Position numbers and translations under genes: made by a program. Below are positions 7,889 to 16,507 of a DNA stretch of 37,494 nt, piece by piece (the first letter of the stretch is position 1; the number at the start of each line of letters is the position of its first letter). Source of the stretch: Prevotellaceae bacterium (GTDB lineage Bacteria > Bacteroidota > Bacteroidia > Bacteroidales > Paludibacteraceae); contig JAISWT010000107.1 in assembly GCA_031271005.1 (NCBI GenBank), positions 1 to 37,494 of the forward strand, given 5' to 3'. The notes below the pieces were generated by a model that worked only from the letters and a program-made list of their open reading frames with translations, was not told the origin of the DNA and made no database searches.

Positions 7889-8312
7889 CCAGGTAGAGGT
7901 GTCAAAATTTGTGAATCACCTGATGTATGATGGCAAAAAGACCATCGCTTATGACATCTTCTATTCGAGTTTGGAAGTTGTGAAAACCAAATTGCCGAAC
8001 GACGAGAAGCCGCCTCTTGAAATATGGCGGAAGGCGCTCGAAAATATTACTCCTTTGATAGAAGTAAAGTCACGGCGCATTGGCGGCGCAACCTTTCAGG
8101 TACCGACCGAAATTCGCCCCGACCGCAAAGACTCCATCTCGATGAAGAACCTTATCAGTTATGCACGCAAACGTGGCGGTCGTTCAATGGCAGAGAAACT
8201 TGCCGCCGAAATAGTTGATGCCTATCACAATCAGGGAGGTGCATTCAAGCGCAAGGAAGATATTCACCGTATGGCTGAAGCCAACCGAGCATTCGCTCAT
8301 TTCAGATTTTAA
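7836..8312 (+). CDS. rpsG: 30S ribosomal protein S7
   Basis: Primary 16S rRNA-binding protein of the 30S head. It has 158 residues, starts MRKSKPKKR, and carries the family signature [21 protein letters not shown] and the motif [38 protein letters not shown] and the terminal [15 protein letters not shown] are also typical. The gene stands second in the str operon. It is followed by hairpins and a terminator instead of fusA, so the operon ends here or was split by rearrangement. Confidence 0.99.
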   Translation: MRKSKPKKRLILPDPVFNQVEVSKFVNHLMYDGKKTIAYDIFYSSLEVVKTKLPNDEKPPLEIWRKALENITPLIEVKSRRIGGATFQVPTEIRPDRKDSISMKNLISYARKRGGRSMAEKLAAEIVDAYHNQGGAFKRKEDIHRMAEANRAFAHFRF

Positions 8313-8386
8313 AGAGGAATGTATGCCCCGTTTGCTGCGCTGGCAGAGAGAATGTTGCAGGCAATAAACGGATTGCAGTTCTGCAA

Positions 8387-8423
8387 ATTTTGTATCGAGA
8401 ATTTGTTTTAGTAGATACAAAAT
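8387..8423 (+). other. hairpin downstream of rpsG
   Basis: A perfect 10-bp inverted repeat, ATTTTGTATC (8387-8396) and GATACAAAAT (8414-8423), with a 17-base loop. It lies about 75 bases after rpsG and ahead of the stronger terminator hairpin. No coding sequence covers it convincingly. Confidence 0.6.
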
Positions 8424-8461
8424 GGATGAGGATTGATTATTAAATGATACTTTGTCTGAAC

Positions 8462-8510
8462 GGAACGTAAGTGCAAAAAATTTATTTTTTCACTTACGTT
8501 CCAATTTTTT
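8462..8510 (+). terminator. rpsL-rpsG operon terminator
   Basis: A perfect 12-bp stem, GGAACGTAAGTG (8462-8473) and CACTTACGTTCC (8491-8502), is followed by AATTTTTT. It closes the rpsL-rpsG transcript just before the convergent lpxC/fabZ gene. Confidence 0.9.
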
Positions 8511-8539
8511 CGGGCAGACATGATTGTCGCGCGCGAAGT

Positions 8540-9919
8540 TTATTTGTTTTTGGTTATTTGCGCCATAAATTCGGCTTCGGCAACGATTTTGCCGCCCACA
8601 AACGCCAGTCCGCGCATCTGTGCGCAACCGCGCCTGATTTCGTTCATCAGTTGGAGACGGAAGATGACCGTGTCGCCCGGCACGACCTTGTTGCGGAACT
8701 TCACGTTATCAATTTTCATGAAGTAAGTTGAATATTTTTCGGGGTCGCTGTATTTGCGCAACACAAGCAGTCCGCCTGTTTGTGCCATCGCCTCCACAAT
8801 CAGCACGCCCGGCATCACCGGCTCGGTTGGAAAGTGTCCGACAAAGAACGGCTCGTTTCCGCTAACATTTTTCACGCCCACGACCAGCCTGTCGGTTATT
8901 TCAATCACTTTATCTATCAGCAGGAACGGGTACCTGTGTGGCAACATCTGCCGAATCTGATTTATGTCCAAAAGCGGCGGAATATTTTCGTTGTATTCGG
9001 GGCACTGTTTCTCCTGACTTTTGATTTCTTTTCTTATGAGTTTTGCCAGTCCCGTATTTACGCAATGTCCGGGATAAGTTGCTATCACTTTGCCTTTTAG
9101 CGGCATTCCTATCAGAGAAATGTCGCCGATTACATCCAGCAGTTTGTGCCGCGCGGGTTCATTGTCAAATATCAGGCTGCTATTGAGATATCCCAGTTTG
9201 TCGGCATCGCAGCGAGGCTGCCCCATAAGGTCGGCTATAGCGTCCAATTCACTTTGCGGTAGCAGTTCGTCGTATATCACAATCGCGTTTTGCAAGTCGC
9301 CGCCTTTGATAAGATTTTGTTTTATCAGGGGCAAAATTTCTTTTACAAAAACAAAAGTCCGCGCATTGCCGATTTCGGTCTTAAAGTCGTCAATATTGTA
9401 CAACGTGGCAAATTGATTGCGCAACACAGTAGAGTTGAACCCTATATGTACATCAACGCTGAAGTGGTCGTCGGGCAGCACGCATATTTTCGCTCCCGTT
9501 TGGGGCAAGGTATATTCCATACGGCTGCGAACCACAAAATATTCTTTATCAGCATTTTGTATTTCAATACCTGCCTTTTCTATCCCTTCTACAATCGGTT
9601 GTGCGCTGCCGTCAAGGATTGGAAATTCTGCTTCGTCCACTTCGAGCATACAGTTATCTATCCCGCAGGCATACAGCGCGGACATAACGTGTTCAATAGT
9701 GCTTATTTGAAAGTTCCCCTTTTTCAGTACGGTGCTGCGCTGTGTGTCCGCAACATAGTCGGCAATGGCACGCAATTCAGGCTGCCCATCGAGGTCGATG
9801 CGTTTGATAACAATCCCCGAATTTTCGGGCGCAGGCTTCAGGTGCAAATTCACTTTTACGCCTGTGTGAAGCCCTTTACCCGACAAGGAAAAAGCAGTTT
9901 TTAATGTCTGTTGTTGCAT
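8540..9919 (-). CDS. lpxC/fabZ: bifunctional LpxC deacetylase / FabZ dehydratase
   Basis: A fusion typical of Bacteroidota. Residues 1 to about 300 are UDP-3-O-acyl-GlcNAc deacetylase, the committed zinc-dependent step of lipid A synthesis. Motifs are SGKGLHTG, the metal ligand in EHVMSALYACG, and HKLLDVIGDISL with the second histidine and aspartate ligands. Residues from about 315 are 3-hydroxyacyl-ACP dehydratase, with LPHRYPFLLIDKV and the active-site FFVGHFPTEPVMPGV. At 459 residues it is full length. A promoter matching TAnnTTTG lies at 9944-9951. The gene is convergent with rpsG and divergent from the small transporter. Confidence 0.98.
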   Translation of the reverse strand: MQQQTLKTAFSLSGKGLHTGVKVNLHLKPAPENSGIVIKRIDLDGQPELRAIADYVADTQRSTVLKKGNFQISTIEHVMSALYACGIDNCMLEVDEAEFPILDGSAQPIVEGIEKAGIEIQNADKEYFVVRSRMEYTLPQTGAKICVLPDDHFSVDVHIGFNSTVLRNQFATLYNIDDFKTEIGNARTFVFVKEILPLIKQNLIKGGDLQNAIVIYDELLPQSELDAIADLMGQPRCDADKLGYLNSSLIFDNEPARHKLLDVIGDISLIGMPLKGKVIATYPGHCVNTGLAKLIRKEIKSQEKQCPEYNENIPPLLDINQIRQMLPHRYPFLLIDKVIEITDRLVVGVKNVSGNEPFFVGHFPTEPVMPGVLIVEAMAQTGGLLVLRKYSDPEKYSTYFMKIDNVKFRNKVVPGDTVIFRLQLMNEIRRGCAQMRGLAFVGGKIVAEAEFMAQITKNK

Positions 9920-9943
9920 AAAAGTTCTGTCTTTAATTGGTTA

Positions 9944-9976
9944 CAAAATTATATAAAATGCTTGATTTTTCCAAAC
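9944..9976 (-). promoter_or_regulatory. lpxC/fabZ promoter
   Basis: On the minus strand TAATTTTG (9944-9951) matches the -7 consensus. TTTG (9973-9976) lies 21 bases upstream, near the expected -33 position. The start codon is about 25 bases downstream. Confidence 0.6.
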
Positions 9977-10025
9977 GCGCATCGTAAAAATAAAGAAAAG
10001 ACAGTAATATTCAGGTAAAATTTGC

Positions 10026-10033
10026 TACTTTTG
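10026..10033 (+). promoter_or_regulatory. promoter -7 element of the small transporter gene
   Basis: TACTTTTG matches TAnnTTTG. The predicted start site lies only a few bases before the GTG start codon at 10048, so the transcript would have a very short leader or nearly none. Confidence 0.55.
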
Positions 10034-10047
10034 CAGAAAAAACAGCA

Positions 10048-10401
10048 GTGTTCAAGGTAATAATTTTGACAATAATTCAATGCTTTTTTCTGGCAGGCGG
10101 GCAGGTCTGTTTTAAGTTGGCAATAGAAAAAATCGGCAAATTCACTTTTTCGTGGGCGTGTTTTGCCGACATTCTAACGAATTGGTGGTTGCTGTTTAGC
10201 GGCATCCTGTTGCTGATTTCCACCGTGTTGTGGGCTTACATCATTAAACATTTTCCGTTTTCGGTTGCATATCCGCTCACGAGCCTCGCATACGTGATTG
10301 GGTTGCTTGCTGCCACTGTCATTTTCCACGAGAGCGTACCCTTGACGCGATGGCTCGGCGTTGTCATAATCGTAATTGGAGTTTATTTTGTTATTAAGTG
10401 A
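10048..10401 (+). CDS. small four-helix DMT/SMR-like transporter
   Basis: A 117-residue inner-membrane protein with four hydrophobic helices (about 3-20, 38-58, 68-88 and 95-116). It belongs to the drug/metabolite transporter superfamily, in the size class of SMR and ArnE/ArnF flippase subunits. The motif WAYIIKHFPFSVAYPLTSLAYV resembles the family's third helix, and FHESVPLTRWLGVVIIVIGV resembles its last. The start is GTG, and no ATG in frame gives a sensible N-terminus. The cargo (drug, quaternary amine or lipid-linked sugar) cannot be told. It stands alone, divergent from lpxC/fabZ. Confidence 0.8.
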   Translation: MFKVIILTIIQCFFLAGGQVCFKLAIEKIGKFTFSWACFADILTNWWLLFSGILLLISTVLWAYIIKHFPFSVAYPLTSLAYVIGLLAATVIFHESVPLTRWLGVVIIVIGVYFVIK

Positions 10402-10407
10402 ACCGAA

Positions 10408-10446
10408 ACAATTAACAATTATTAATTATTAATTGTTAATTGTTAA
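10408..10446. repeat. palindromic heptamer run
   Basis: Seven-base units read AATTAAC, AATTATT, AATTATT, AATTGTT, AATTGTT. The two outer unit types are near reverse complements, so the run also forms a hairpin (CAATTAACAATTA with TAATTGTTAATTG). It may serve as the end of the transporter transcript. Confidence 0.7.
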
Positions 10447-10467
10447 AAACCTTATTCTAACTTGATT

Positions 10468-10565
10468 AACCTTAGTAGAAAAAAAACAGGGAAAAACACA
10501 ACCTTTACCTTATTTTCAGCGGTTTAATAAGGTTCTGAAAATTATGCAAATTTTCTACTAAGGTT
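10468..10565. mobile_element. 98-bp element with perfect 15-bp terminal inverted repeats
   Basis: AACCTTAGTAGAAAA (10468-10482) is the exact reverse complement of TTTTCTACTAAGGTT (10551-10565). Inside are two overlapping inverted repeats that cannot both form: CCTTATT with AATAAGG, and ATTTTCAG with CTGAAAAT. There is no coding capacity. It could be a different miniature mobile element, or a structured RNA or bidirectional terminator between convergent genes. No copy with the same ends is seen in this window. Confidence 0.65.
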
Positions 10566-10668
10566 ACGAAAAATCAACATTATATAAATGTTAAATATTT
10601 TAACTAAATTAGTACATCAGCAGTAATTAATAATTTCTTGAAATTTATATCAAAATTAACAATATCAA

Positions 10669-10726
10669 TACTAATTACTAATTGCTAATTACTAATTACT
10701 AATTGCTAATTGCTAATTGCTAATTG
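10669..10726. repeat. heptamer array (CTAATTA/CTAATTG) overlapping a gene end
   Basis: Eight or so units of CTAATTA or CTAATTG follow each other. The TAG stop codon of the acyl-CoA synthetase (plus coordinates 10720-10722) lies inside the last units, so the array supplies the stop. Each unit has TAA on the plus strand and TAG on the minus strand. Confidence 0.88.
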
Positions 10727-12366
10727 TACATAAATCGTTTTATGCTTTTTTTCGGGGTCTTTTCAAATTCGTCCTTAACGAGTTCAATTTCGTCAATGCG
10801 CTCGTATTTAGCAACTTGTCTGTTCAGTTCGGTGCGGTTCACTTCGAGCAATTCTTCGAGCATCTCCTCGTCAATGTGATGTTCTTCGAGTTCGTTTGGG
10901 TCGACGTACACAAGTGCAACAAGTTTTTTCTTTCGCTTCACTATCAAACATTCCGACACATAAGGCATCATATCGAGTTTGGCTTCAATCTCTTCCGGAT
11001 AAATGTTTTGCCCGTTAGAGCCAAGAATCATAGTTTTATTTCTCCCTCTCAGAAAAATGTCGCCCTTGTTGCTCACATATCCCACATCGCCGGTGTGCAG
11101 CCAGTTGTTGTCATCTATTGCCTCTGCTGTTGCCTCCGGATTTTTGTAGTAGCCGAGCATCAGGTTTTCGCCGCGCACGCAAATTTCGCCGTTGCCTGTT
11201 TCGGGGTTTACGTCAATAACTTTCACTTCCATTTTCGGCAAAATCCGTCCGCATGAAGACGCAATAAACTCATTATAAGGCGTATAACTAATAAGCGGCG
11301 CACATTCGGTCATTCCATAACCGATGGTGAACGGGAAATTTATCAGCCGAAAGAACTTTTCTGCATCGCTGTTGACCGATGCCCCGCCCACAACTATCTG
11401 CACAAAATTCCCGCCAAAAGCATCATAGAGGCTTTTCCGCATTTTTTGCTTTAAAACGCTGTTAATAAAAGGAATACATAATAAAATTTTAATAATTGGT
11501 TTAGAAATAATCGGCATTATTTTTTTCTGATAAATTTTTTCGACAATCATTGGCACCGAAAAAATCATATTCGGTTTCACTTCTGCAAAGGCATCTATCA
11601 GCAGTTGCGCCGAAGGGTTTTTGGTCAGGATGTATATGTGGCATCCTACGCAAGTTGCTGTAAGAAAGTCGAATGCACAGCCGTATGCGTGTGCAAACGG
11701 CAGGAAGGCAACAAGCTTGTAATCGGGCTGCAACATTTGCGTTTCTATGCCGAAAGTGATGTTGGCAGCAAGCGCATTCCCGCTCAGCATCACGCCTTTA
11801 CTGCTGCCCGTAGTCCCCGAAGTGTAATTCAGCGAGGCGAGTTCGCTGTTAGAGCGATGAACGTACCGAACATCTGTTTTTGAAAAACCGTGGGGATATT
11901 TTTCAGAAAAAATATTTTCAACTTTATCATAACTAAATCCTTGATTTTCAGAATATAAAAGCGAAAAATTGTTTAATGAATAAACCGTCTTGAGACATCT
12001 GCTTCCTTTTGTTTGAAGTTTACTCCAAAGCGGCGGGTCAACGAATGCAATTCGCGACTCTGAATGTTCAAGAATATCATTTATATCTGCGGGATTGAAC
12101 TCGTGCAAAACAGGCACCGTAACAGCGCCGTAAGTAACAGTAGATAAATAAACGATGCACCAATTGATGCTGTTTTTACCCACAAGCGCTATCTTGTCGC
12201 CCTGCTGCACGCCACACTGTTCAAACAGAATATGCAAGCGCGCAACCGCAGACGCCACTTCCGAATAACTGACAGTTTGATTTTCAGGATAATTTGTATA
12301 AGCAGGGCTTGCCCAGTTACTCCTAAACGAGTTGGCAAAAAGTTCTATCAGATTTTCTTTAATCAT
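10720..12366 (-). CDS. AMP-forming long-chain acyl-CoA synthetase-like protein
   Basis: An adenylate-forming enzyme of the acyl-CoA synthetase family, which activates fatty or other carboxylic acids with ATP and CoA. The AMP-binding P-loop LNYTSGTTGSSKGVML and GYGMTECAPLISY are present. WLHTGDVGYVSNKGDIFLRGR (interrupted here) and the final SIKRFMYN with the catalytic-region lysine also fit. The chosen start gives 548 residues, beginning MIKENLIEL. The frame is open for 19 more codons to 12423, but the extra part is hydrophobic and unlike the family. The gene end runs into a heptamer array, which provides the stop codon. The exact substrate is unknown. Confidence 0.88.
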   Translation of the reverse strand: MIKENLIELFANSFRSNWASPAYTNYPENQTVSYSEVASAVARLHILFEQCGVQQGDKIALVGKNSINWCIVYLSTVTYGAVTVPVLHEFNPADINDILEHSESRIAFVDPPLWSKLQTKGSRCLKTVYSLNNFSLLYSENQGFSYDKVENIFSEKYPHGFSKTDVRYVHRSNSELASLNYTSGTTGSSKGVMLSGNALAANITFGIETQMLQPDYKLVAFLPFAHAYGCAFDFLTATCVGCHIYILTKNPSAQLLIDAFAEVKPNMIFSVPMIVEKIYQKKIMPIISKPIIKILLCIPFINSVLKQKMRKSLYDAFGGNFVQIVVGGASVNSDAEKFFRLINFPFTIGYGMTECAPLISYTPYNEFIASSCGRILPKMEVKVIDVNPETGNGEICVRGENLMLGYYKNPEATAEAIDDNNWLHTGDVGYVSNKGDIFLRGRNKTMILGSNGQNIYPEEIEAKLDMMPYVSECLIVKRKKKLVALVYVDPNELEEHHIDEEMLEELLEVNRTELNRQVAKYERIDEIELVKDEFEKTPKKSIKRFMYN

Positions 12367-12510
12367 AATTTTTGATAAATATTTTTCAAAAAATCCAAAC
12401 AAAAAAAAATGTGAAACAGGCAAATAATCATGTTCATAATAATGTGATTATCAGTATTTAACTGTTTAATTAACATTTACCTGTTTACAAGAATGTCCTT
12501 AAAATTTCCG

Positions 12511-12518
12511 CAAAATTA
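12511..12518 (-). promoter_or_regulatory. acyl-CoA synthetase promoter -7 element
   Basis: Reads TAATTTTG on the minus strand, matching TAnnTTTG. TTTG 20 bases upstream (12539-12542) could be the -33 element. The leader would be about 140 bases. Confidence 0.5.
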
Positions 12519-12677
12519 TTAATTTTTGCACAAATCAACAAAAAATGTGCATTTTTTTGTCGATTCCAACCCGTAGACAGATTTGTTTTTTTTTCAGTAT
12601 AGCCTGTTTTTTGTTGTTTGTAACGCGCTGTAAGCGCCTCGTAAGCCATTAAACTCGGTTTTTTTTAAATTTGCCTG

Positions 12678-12695
12678 CCGAAAAATTTTTTTCGG
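12678..12695 (-). terminator. possible miaA terminator stem
   Basis: The sequence CCGAAAAATTTTTTTCGG is self-complementary and begins 16 bases beyond the miaA stop. There is no clean T-run after it on the minus strand, so termination is uncertain. Confidence 0.35.
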
Positions 12696-12711
12696 GGGAA
12701 CGCTCGCATCT

Positions 12712-13632
12712 TTAACCGATTTGGTTTTTAAATTTTGAAATAATAATATCAACTTTCTCATTTAAAGCAATTTGCGCATCTATCCAGTTGATTTTCAGCC
12801 CGCGCCGTTCCATTCCTCTGAACCATGTCATTTGCCTTTTGGCAAATTGATGGATTGCAATTTCGAGTTGCGAAAACATTTCGCTGTAAGAAATTTTGCC
12901 CGTTACAAATTGTGTAACATATTTATATTCAAGCCCATAGTAAATCAAATCGGCAGGCGCAAGTCCGTTGGTAAGCATATTTTTTATCTCTTCAATCATT
13001 CCGTTTTCGAGCCTCTGCTTCAAACGTTGGGTGATTTTTGCGCGGCGCAGTGTGCGCTCTGTATCAATACCGATAATCAAAGCGTTAACCGGCTGAAATT
13101 CATTTGATTGCAACTGATTTTTTTGCGAAAATTCAGCAATTTCAATCGCGCGGATTGCACGCTGCACGCTGTCAACATCTGTCGTGTTGTGCATATTTCC
13201 GTAGGAGGAAAGGAGTTTTGTTAACTCTTCCAGCGATTTGCTGCCCAACGATTTCCGCAATTCCGCGTTTTCAGGTACTTCGGGCAGGCGATAGCCGCGC
13301 AAAACGGCTTCAATATACAACCCGGACCCGCCACAAAGCACAGGAACAATGTTTTTAGCCTTTAAATCAGAAAAAACCTTGTGAAAATCGTGTTGATACT
13401 GAAAAATATTGTAATGCGTCCCTGCATCGCAAATATCTATCAAAAAGTACGGAACATGCTGACCATCAACAACATATTCATCTAAATCCTTTCCTGTGCC
13501 AATATCCATGCCGCGATACACCTGCCGCGAATCGGCGCTGATAACCGCCGACTGCAAACGCGCTGCCAAAGCACATGCCACAGCAGTTTTGCCAGACGCT
13601 GTGGGACCTGTAACCGCAATTAATTCATACAT
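12712..13632 (-). CDS. miaA: tRNA dimethylallyltransferase
   Basis: Adds the isopentenyl group to A37 of tRNAs that read U-starting codons. The 306-residue form starting at MYELIAVTGPTASGKT is preferred over the frame's earlier ATG at 13662, because this residue order is the family start. Visible motifs are the P-loop GPTASGKT (about 8-15), DSRQVYRGMDIGTGK and VLCGGSGLYIEAVL. RAIRAIEI and the end-region KRQMTWFRGM are also present. A -7-like element lies at 13660-13667. The gene is divergent from nrdJ. Confidence 0.96.
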   Translation of the reverse strand: MYELIAVTGPTASGKTAVACALAARLQSAVISADSRQVYRGMDIGTGKDLDEYVVDGQHVPYFLIDICDAGTHYNIFQYQHDFHKVFSDLKAKNIVPVLCGGSGLYIEAVLRGYRLPEVPENAELRKSLGSKSLEELTKLLSSYGNMHNTTDVDSVQRAIRAIEIAEFSQKNQLQSNEFQPVNALIIGIDTERTLRRAKITQRLKQRLENGMIEEIKNMLTNGLAPADLIYYGLEYKYVTQFVTGKISYSEMFSQLEIAIHQFAKRQMTWFRGMERRGLKINWIDAQIALNEKVDIIISKFKNQIG

Positions 13633-13659
13633 AAACTGTATTGTTATAAAAATGTACTG

Positions 13660-13667
13660 CAAAAATA
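13660..13667 (-). promoter_or_regulatory. miaA promoter -7 element
   Basis: On the minus strand this is TATTTTTG, fitting TAnnTTTG. It lies about 28 bases before the chosen start codon, which itself supports the shorter start. Confidence 0.45.
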
Positions 13668-13865
13668 TATTTTTTTCTGTAATAATAAAAAATCAAATAT
13701 TTTACTGATGTAATTTCATCCAAAAAAAAATTTCCGGCAACTTTTTGATTTTTTTTTAAACATAATTATTTTAATAACAAATGGTTAGCCATTTTTTTCG
13801 GGAAACTTTTTCTGTTTTGTTGAAAAAAAAATGAACAAAAAAAGAAATATTATAAATGTTTTATT

Positions 13866-13873
13866 TACTTTTG
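13866..13873 (+). promoter_or_regulatory. nrdJ promoter -7 element
   Basis: TACTTTTG matches TAnnTTTG. A weak AAAAAGGA stretch about 12 bases before the ATG could be a ribosome-binding site, which is uncommon in this window. No cobalamin riboswitch is evident in the short leader. Confidence 0.55.
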
Positions 13874-13912
13874 TAATCCATTTTTAGACATTAAAAAGGA
13901 AAAAAAATCAAT

Positions 13913-16501
13913 ATGGAATTGTTTATAGACGGGAAAATGAAAAACACATACACACAGGAAGAGATTGAAAAAGCAACATTCGATTATTTTCAGGGCGATG
14001 AATTAGCAAGCCGCGTTTGGGCTTCAAAATATGCGTTGAAGGACTCTTTTGGCAATATTTACGAACTTACTCCTGATGACATGCACCGCCGACTTGCTCG
14101 CGAGATTGCACGAATAGAACAAAAATATCCAAACCCCATCACAGAGGACGACCTTTTTGAGTTGTTTCGCAACTTCCGCTACATCGTGCCGCAGGGCAGC
14201 CCGATGACCGGAATAGGCAACGAATATCAGGTGGCTTCGCTCTCCAATTGCTTTGTGATTGGTTTTGATGGTGACGCGGACTCTTACGGCGCTATCATTA
14301 AAATTGACGAGGAGCAGGTGCAACTGATGAAGCGGCGCGGCGGTGTGGGACACGACCTTTCGCACATACGCCCCAAAGGGTCGCCTGTGAAAAACTCCGC
14401 GCTCACTTCCACAGGACTCGTGCCTTTCATGGAACGTTACTCCAATTCCACGCGCGAGGTGGCGCAGGACGGCAGGAGGGGCGCGCTGATGCTGTCCGTG
14501 TCTATCAAACACCCCGACAGCGAAAGTTTTATTGATGCAAAAATGGAGTCGGGCAAAGTTACAGGCGCAAATATTTCTGTAAGAATAACTGACGATTTTA
14601 TGCAATCTGCAATAAACAAAACTCCGTTTGTACAGCGCTATCCTGTTGACAATCCCAATTTTGAGAAATATACGGTCAAAGAAATTGACGCAACTGCCTT
14701 GTGGGGCAAAATTATTCACAATGCTTGGCAGTCTGCCGAACCGGGCGTGCTGTTTTGGGACACGATAATCCGCGAGAGTATCCCCGACTGCTATGCCGAT
14801 TTGGGCTTCCGCACCGCCTCTACCAACCCCTGCGGAGAAATACCGCTATGCCCTTATGACAGTTGCCGACTGTTAGCAATAAATTTATATTCCTATGTAA
14901 ATGAACCGTTTACAAAAAACGCAAGATTTGATTTCGATTTGTTTAAAAAACATGTTGCTCTGGCACAGCGTATTATGGACGATGTTATTGATTTGGAAAT
15001 AGAAAAGATAGACAAAATTATAGACAAAATCAAGCGCGACCCCGAAGACAAGGAAATTAAACTTGCGGAATGTCAACTTTGGAAAAAAATCAGGACTAAA
15101 ACACTTAAAGGTCGGCGTACAGGCGTAGGGACAACCGGCGAGGGGGACATGCTCGCATCGCTTGGGTTGCGCTACGGCACAGACAAGGCTACCGATTTGT
15201 CGGAACTTGTGCATAAAACGCTGGCGCTGGCGGCTTACCGCTCGTCTGTGGAGATGGCTAAAGAGCGTGGCGCGTTCGAAATTTACGACTCGCAACGCGA
15301 GCAAAATAACCCGTACATCAAGCGGCTCAAAGAAGCCGACCCCGAACTTTACAGCGAAATGACAAAATACGGACGGCGCAATATTGCCTGCCTTACCATT
15401 GCGCCCACAGGCACTACAAGCATCATGACACAAACCACAAGCGGAATAGAACCTGTATTTTTGCCGGTTTATACGCGGCGCCGCAAAGTGAACCCAAGCG
15501 ACAAGGATGTACGCATAGATTTTGTTGATGAAAATGGCGATTCCTTTGAGGAATATACAGTTTTTCACCATAAATTTGTTACATGGATGCTTGCCAACGG
15601 ATATGATGTTACCAAGCATTATTCCAATGCGGAATTAGATGAACTCGTTTCAAAATCGCCCTATCACAAAGCAACAGCCAACGATATTGACTGGCTCAAA
15701 AAAGTACAGATGCAAGGCAGAGTGCAGAAATGGGTTGACCATTCCATTTCGGTAACCATTAATTTGCCCAACAATGCCAGCGAAGAACTTGTAGGGAAAC
15801 TCTACGAAGAGGCTTGGCGTAGCGGTTGCAAGGGTTGCACTGTATATAGGGACGGCTCGCGGGCAGGTGTTTTGGTTCAAAAAGATGAAAAGAAGGAAAA
15901 AGAGAAACAACCTGATGAAAAAGACAGGGACAAAAATTGCTTCTGCATTGAACCACAGCAACTTACACGCCCGAAGGAACTTGACTGCGATGTTGTCCGC
16001 TTCCAGAACGCAAAAGATAAGTGGATTGCTTTTGTGGGCTTGTACAACGGACGACCTTACGAAATTTTCACAGGTATTGCCGATGACGAGGAGGGAATTT
16101 TGCTGCCTAAAACCGTAGAAAAAGGTAAAATAGTAAAAGTTGTTGACGAAAACAGCAAACGCTACGACTTCCAATTTACTAACAAACGCGGGTTCAAGAC
16201 CACAGTGGAGGGCTTGTCGCACAAGTTTGACCCCGAATTTTGGAACTATGCCAAACTGATTTCCGGCGTGTTGCGCTACGGAATGCCTATCGACCAGGTG
16301 GTAAAACTTGTTGGCGGGTTGCAACTAAACTCCGAAAGTATAAACACATGGAAAGTAGGCGTGGAACGCGCCCTGAAAAAATACATACCTGACGGAACGC
16401 AAATCAGCGAGCAGGAATGTCCCCATTGTGGACAGCAAACGCTCGTTTATCAGGAGGGTTGCCTCACCTGCCAAAGTTGCGGATATTCGCGATGCGGATA
16501 A
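13913..16501 (+). CDS. nrdJ: adenosylcobalamin-dependent ribonucleoside-diphosphate reductase (class II)
   Basis: Makes deoxyribonucleotides without oxygen dependence, using a coenzyme B12 radical. At 862 residues it has the usual length of the NrdJ Z-type family. Motifs are SLSNCFVIG (first redox cysteine region, about 110-118), MKRRGGVGHDLSHIRPKGS, and NPCGEIPL with the radical cysteine region (about 304-311). IAPTGTTSIMTQTTSGIEPVF follows. The C-terminus carries four zinc-type cysteines in CPHC and CQSC plus a redox tail (836-862). It stands alone, so no NrdAB or NrdDG partner is needed. A B12 supply is implied. The stop is followed almost at once by a heptamer array. Confidence 0.97.
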   Translation: MELFIDGKMKNTYTQEEIEKATFDYFQGDELASRVWASKYALKDSFGNIYELTPDDMHRRLAREIARIEQKYPNPITEDDLFELFRNFRYIVPQGSPMTGIGNEYQVASLSNCFVIGFDGDADSYGAIIKIDEEQVQLMKRRGGVGHDLSHIRPKGSPVKNSALTSTGLVPFMERYSNSTREVAQDGRRGALMLSVSIKHPDSESFIDAKMESGKVTGANISVRITDDFMQSAINKTPFVQRYPVDNPNFEKYTVKEIDATALWGKIIHNAWQSAEPGVLFWDTIIRESIPDCYADLGFRTASTNPCGEIPLCPYDSCRLLAINLYSYVNEPFTKNARFDFDLFKKHVALAQRIMDDVIDLEIEKIDKIIDKIKRDPEDKEIKLAECQLWKKIRTKTLKGRRTGVGTTGEGDMLASLGLRYGTDKATDLSELVHKTLALAAYRSSVEMAKERGAFEIYDSQREQNNPYIKRLKEADPELYSEMTKYGRRNIACLTIAPTGTTSIMTQTTSGIEPVFLPVYTRRRKVNPSDKDVRIDFVDENGDSFEEYTVFHHKFVTWMLANGYDVTKHYSNAELDELVSKSPYHKATANDIDWLKKVQMQGRVQKWVDHSISVTINLPNNASEELVGKLYEEAWRSGCKGCTVYRDGSRAGVLVQKDEKKEKEKQPDEKDRDKNCFCIEPQQLTRPKELDCDVVRFQNAKDKWIAFVGLYNGRPYEIFTGIADDEEGILLPKTVEKGKIVKVVDENSKRYDFQFTNKRGFKTTVEGLSHKFDPEFWNYAKLISGVLRYGMPIDQVVKLVGGLQLNSESINTWKVGVERALKKYIPDGTQISEQECPHCGQQTLVYQEGCLTCQSCGYSRCG

Positions 16502-16507
16502 GCGAGA

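Larger units (their letters stand above)
10402..10719. other. 318-base convergent gap with palindromes and arrays
   Basis: No gene is visible. The gap contains an AT-rich palindromic heptamer run (10408-10446), a 98-base element with 15-bp terminal inverted repeats (10468-10565), AT-rich sequence and a heptamer array (10669-10726) that runs into the end of the acyl-CoA synthetase gene. Confidence 0.75.
12367..12711. other. 345-base gap between miaA and the acyl-CoA synthetase gene
   Basis: No gene is supported. A -7-like element lies at 12511-12518 on the minus strand, and a terminator-like stem stands near 12678-12695 at the end of miaA. The rest is AT-rich. Confidence 0.6.

Noticed and set aside
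8321..8413. 30-codon frame after rpsG (MYAPFAALAERMLQAINGLQ...)
   Set aside because: It starts 9 bases after the rpsG stop, ends inside a hairpin, and has no recognisable homology; it is more likely part of the structured 3' region.
12640..12660. GCGCTGTAAGCGC stem as a regulatory site
   Set aside because: The stem is short, not linked to a start codon, and has no second copy supporting a function.
13702..13912. Cobalamin riboswitch upstream of the B12-dependent reductase
   Set aside because: The gap is AT-rich and too short after the promoter; no B12-box-like segment is seen.
14024..14719. 231-codon minus-strand frame
   Set aside because: It is the shadow of the ribonucleotide reductase gene in the opposite frame.
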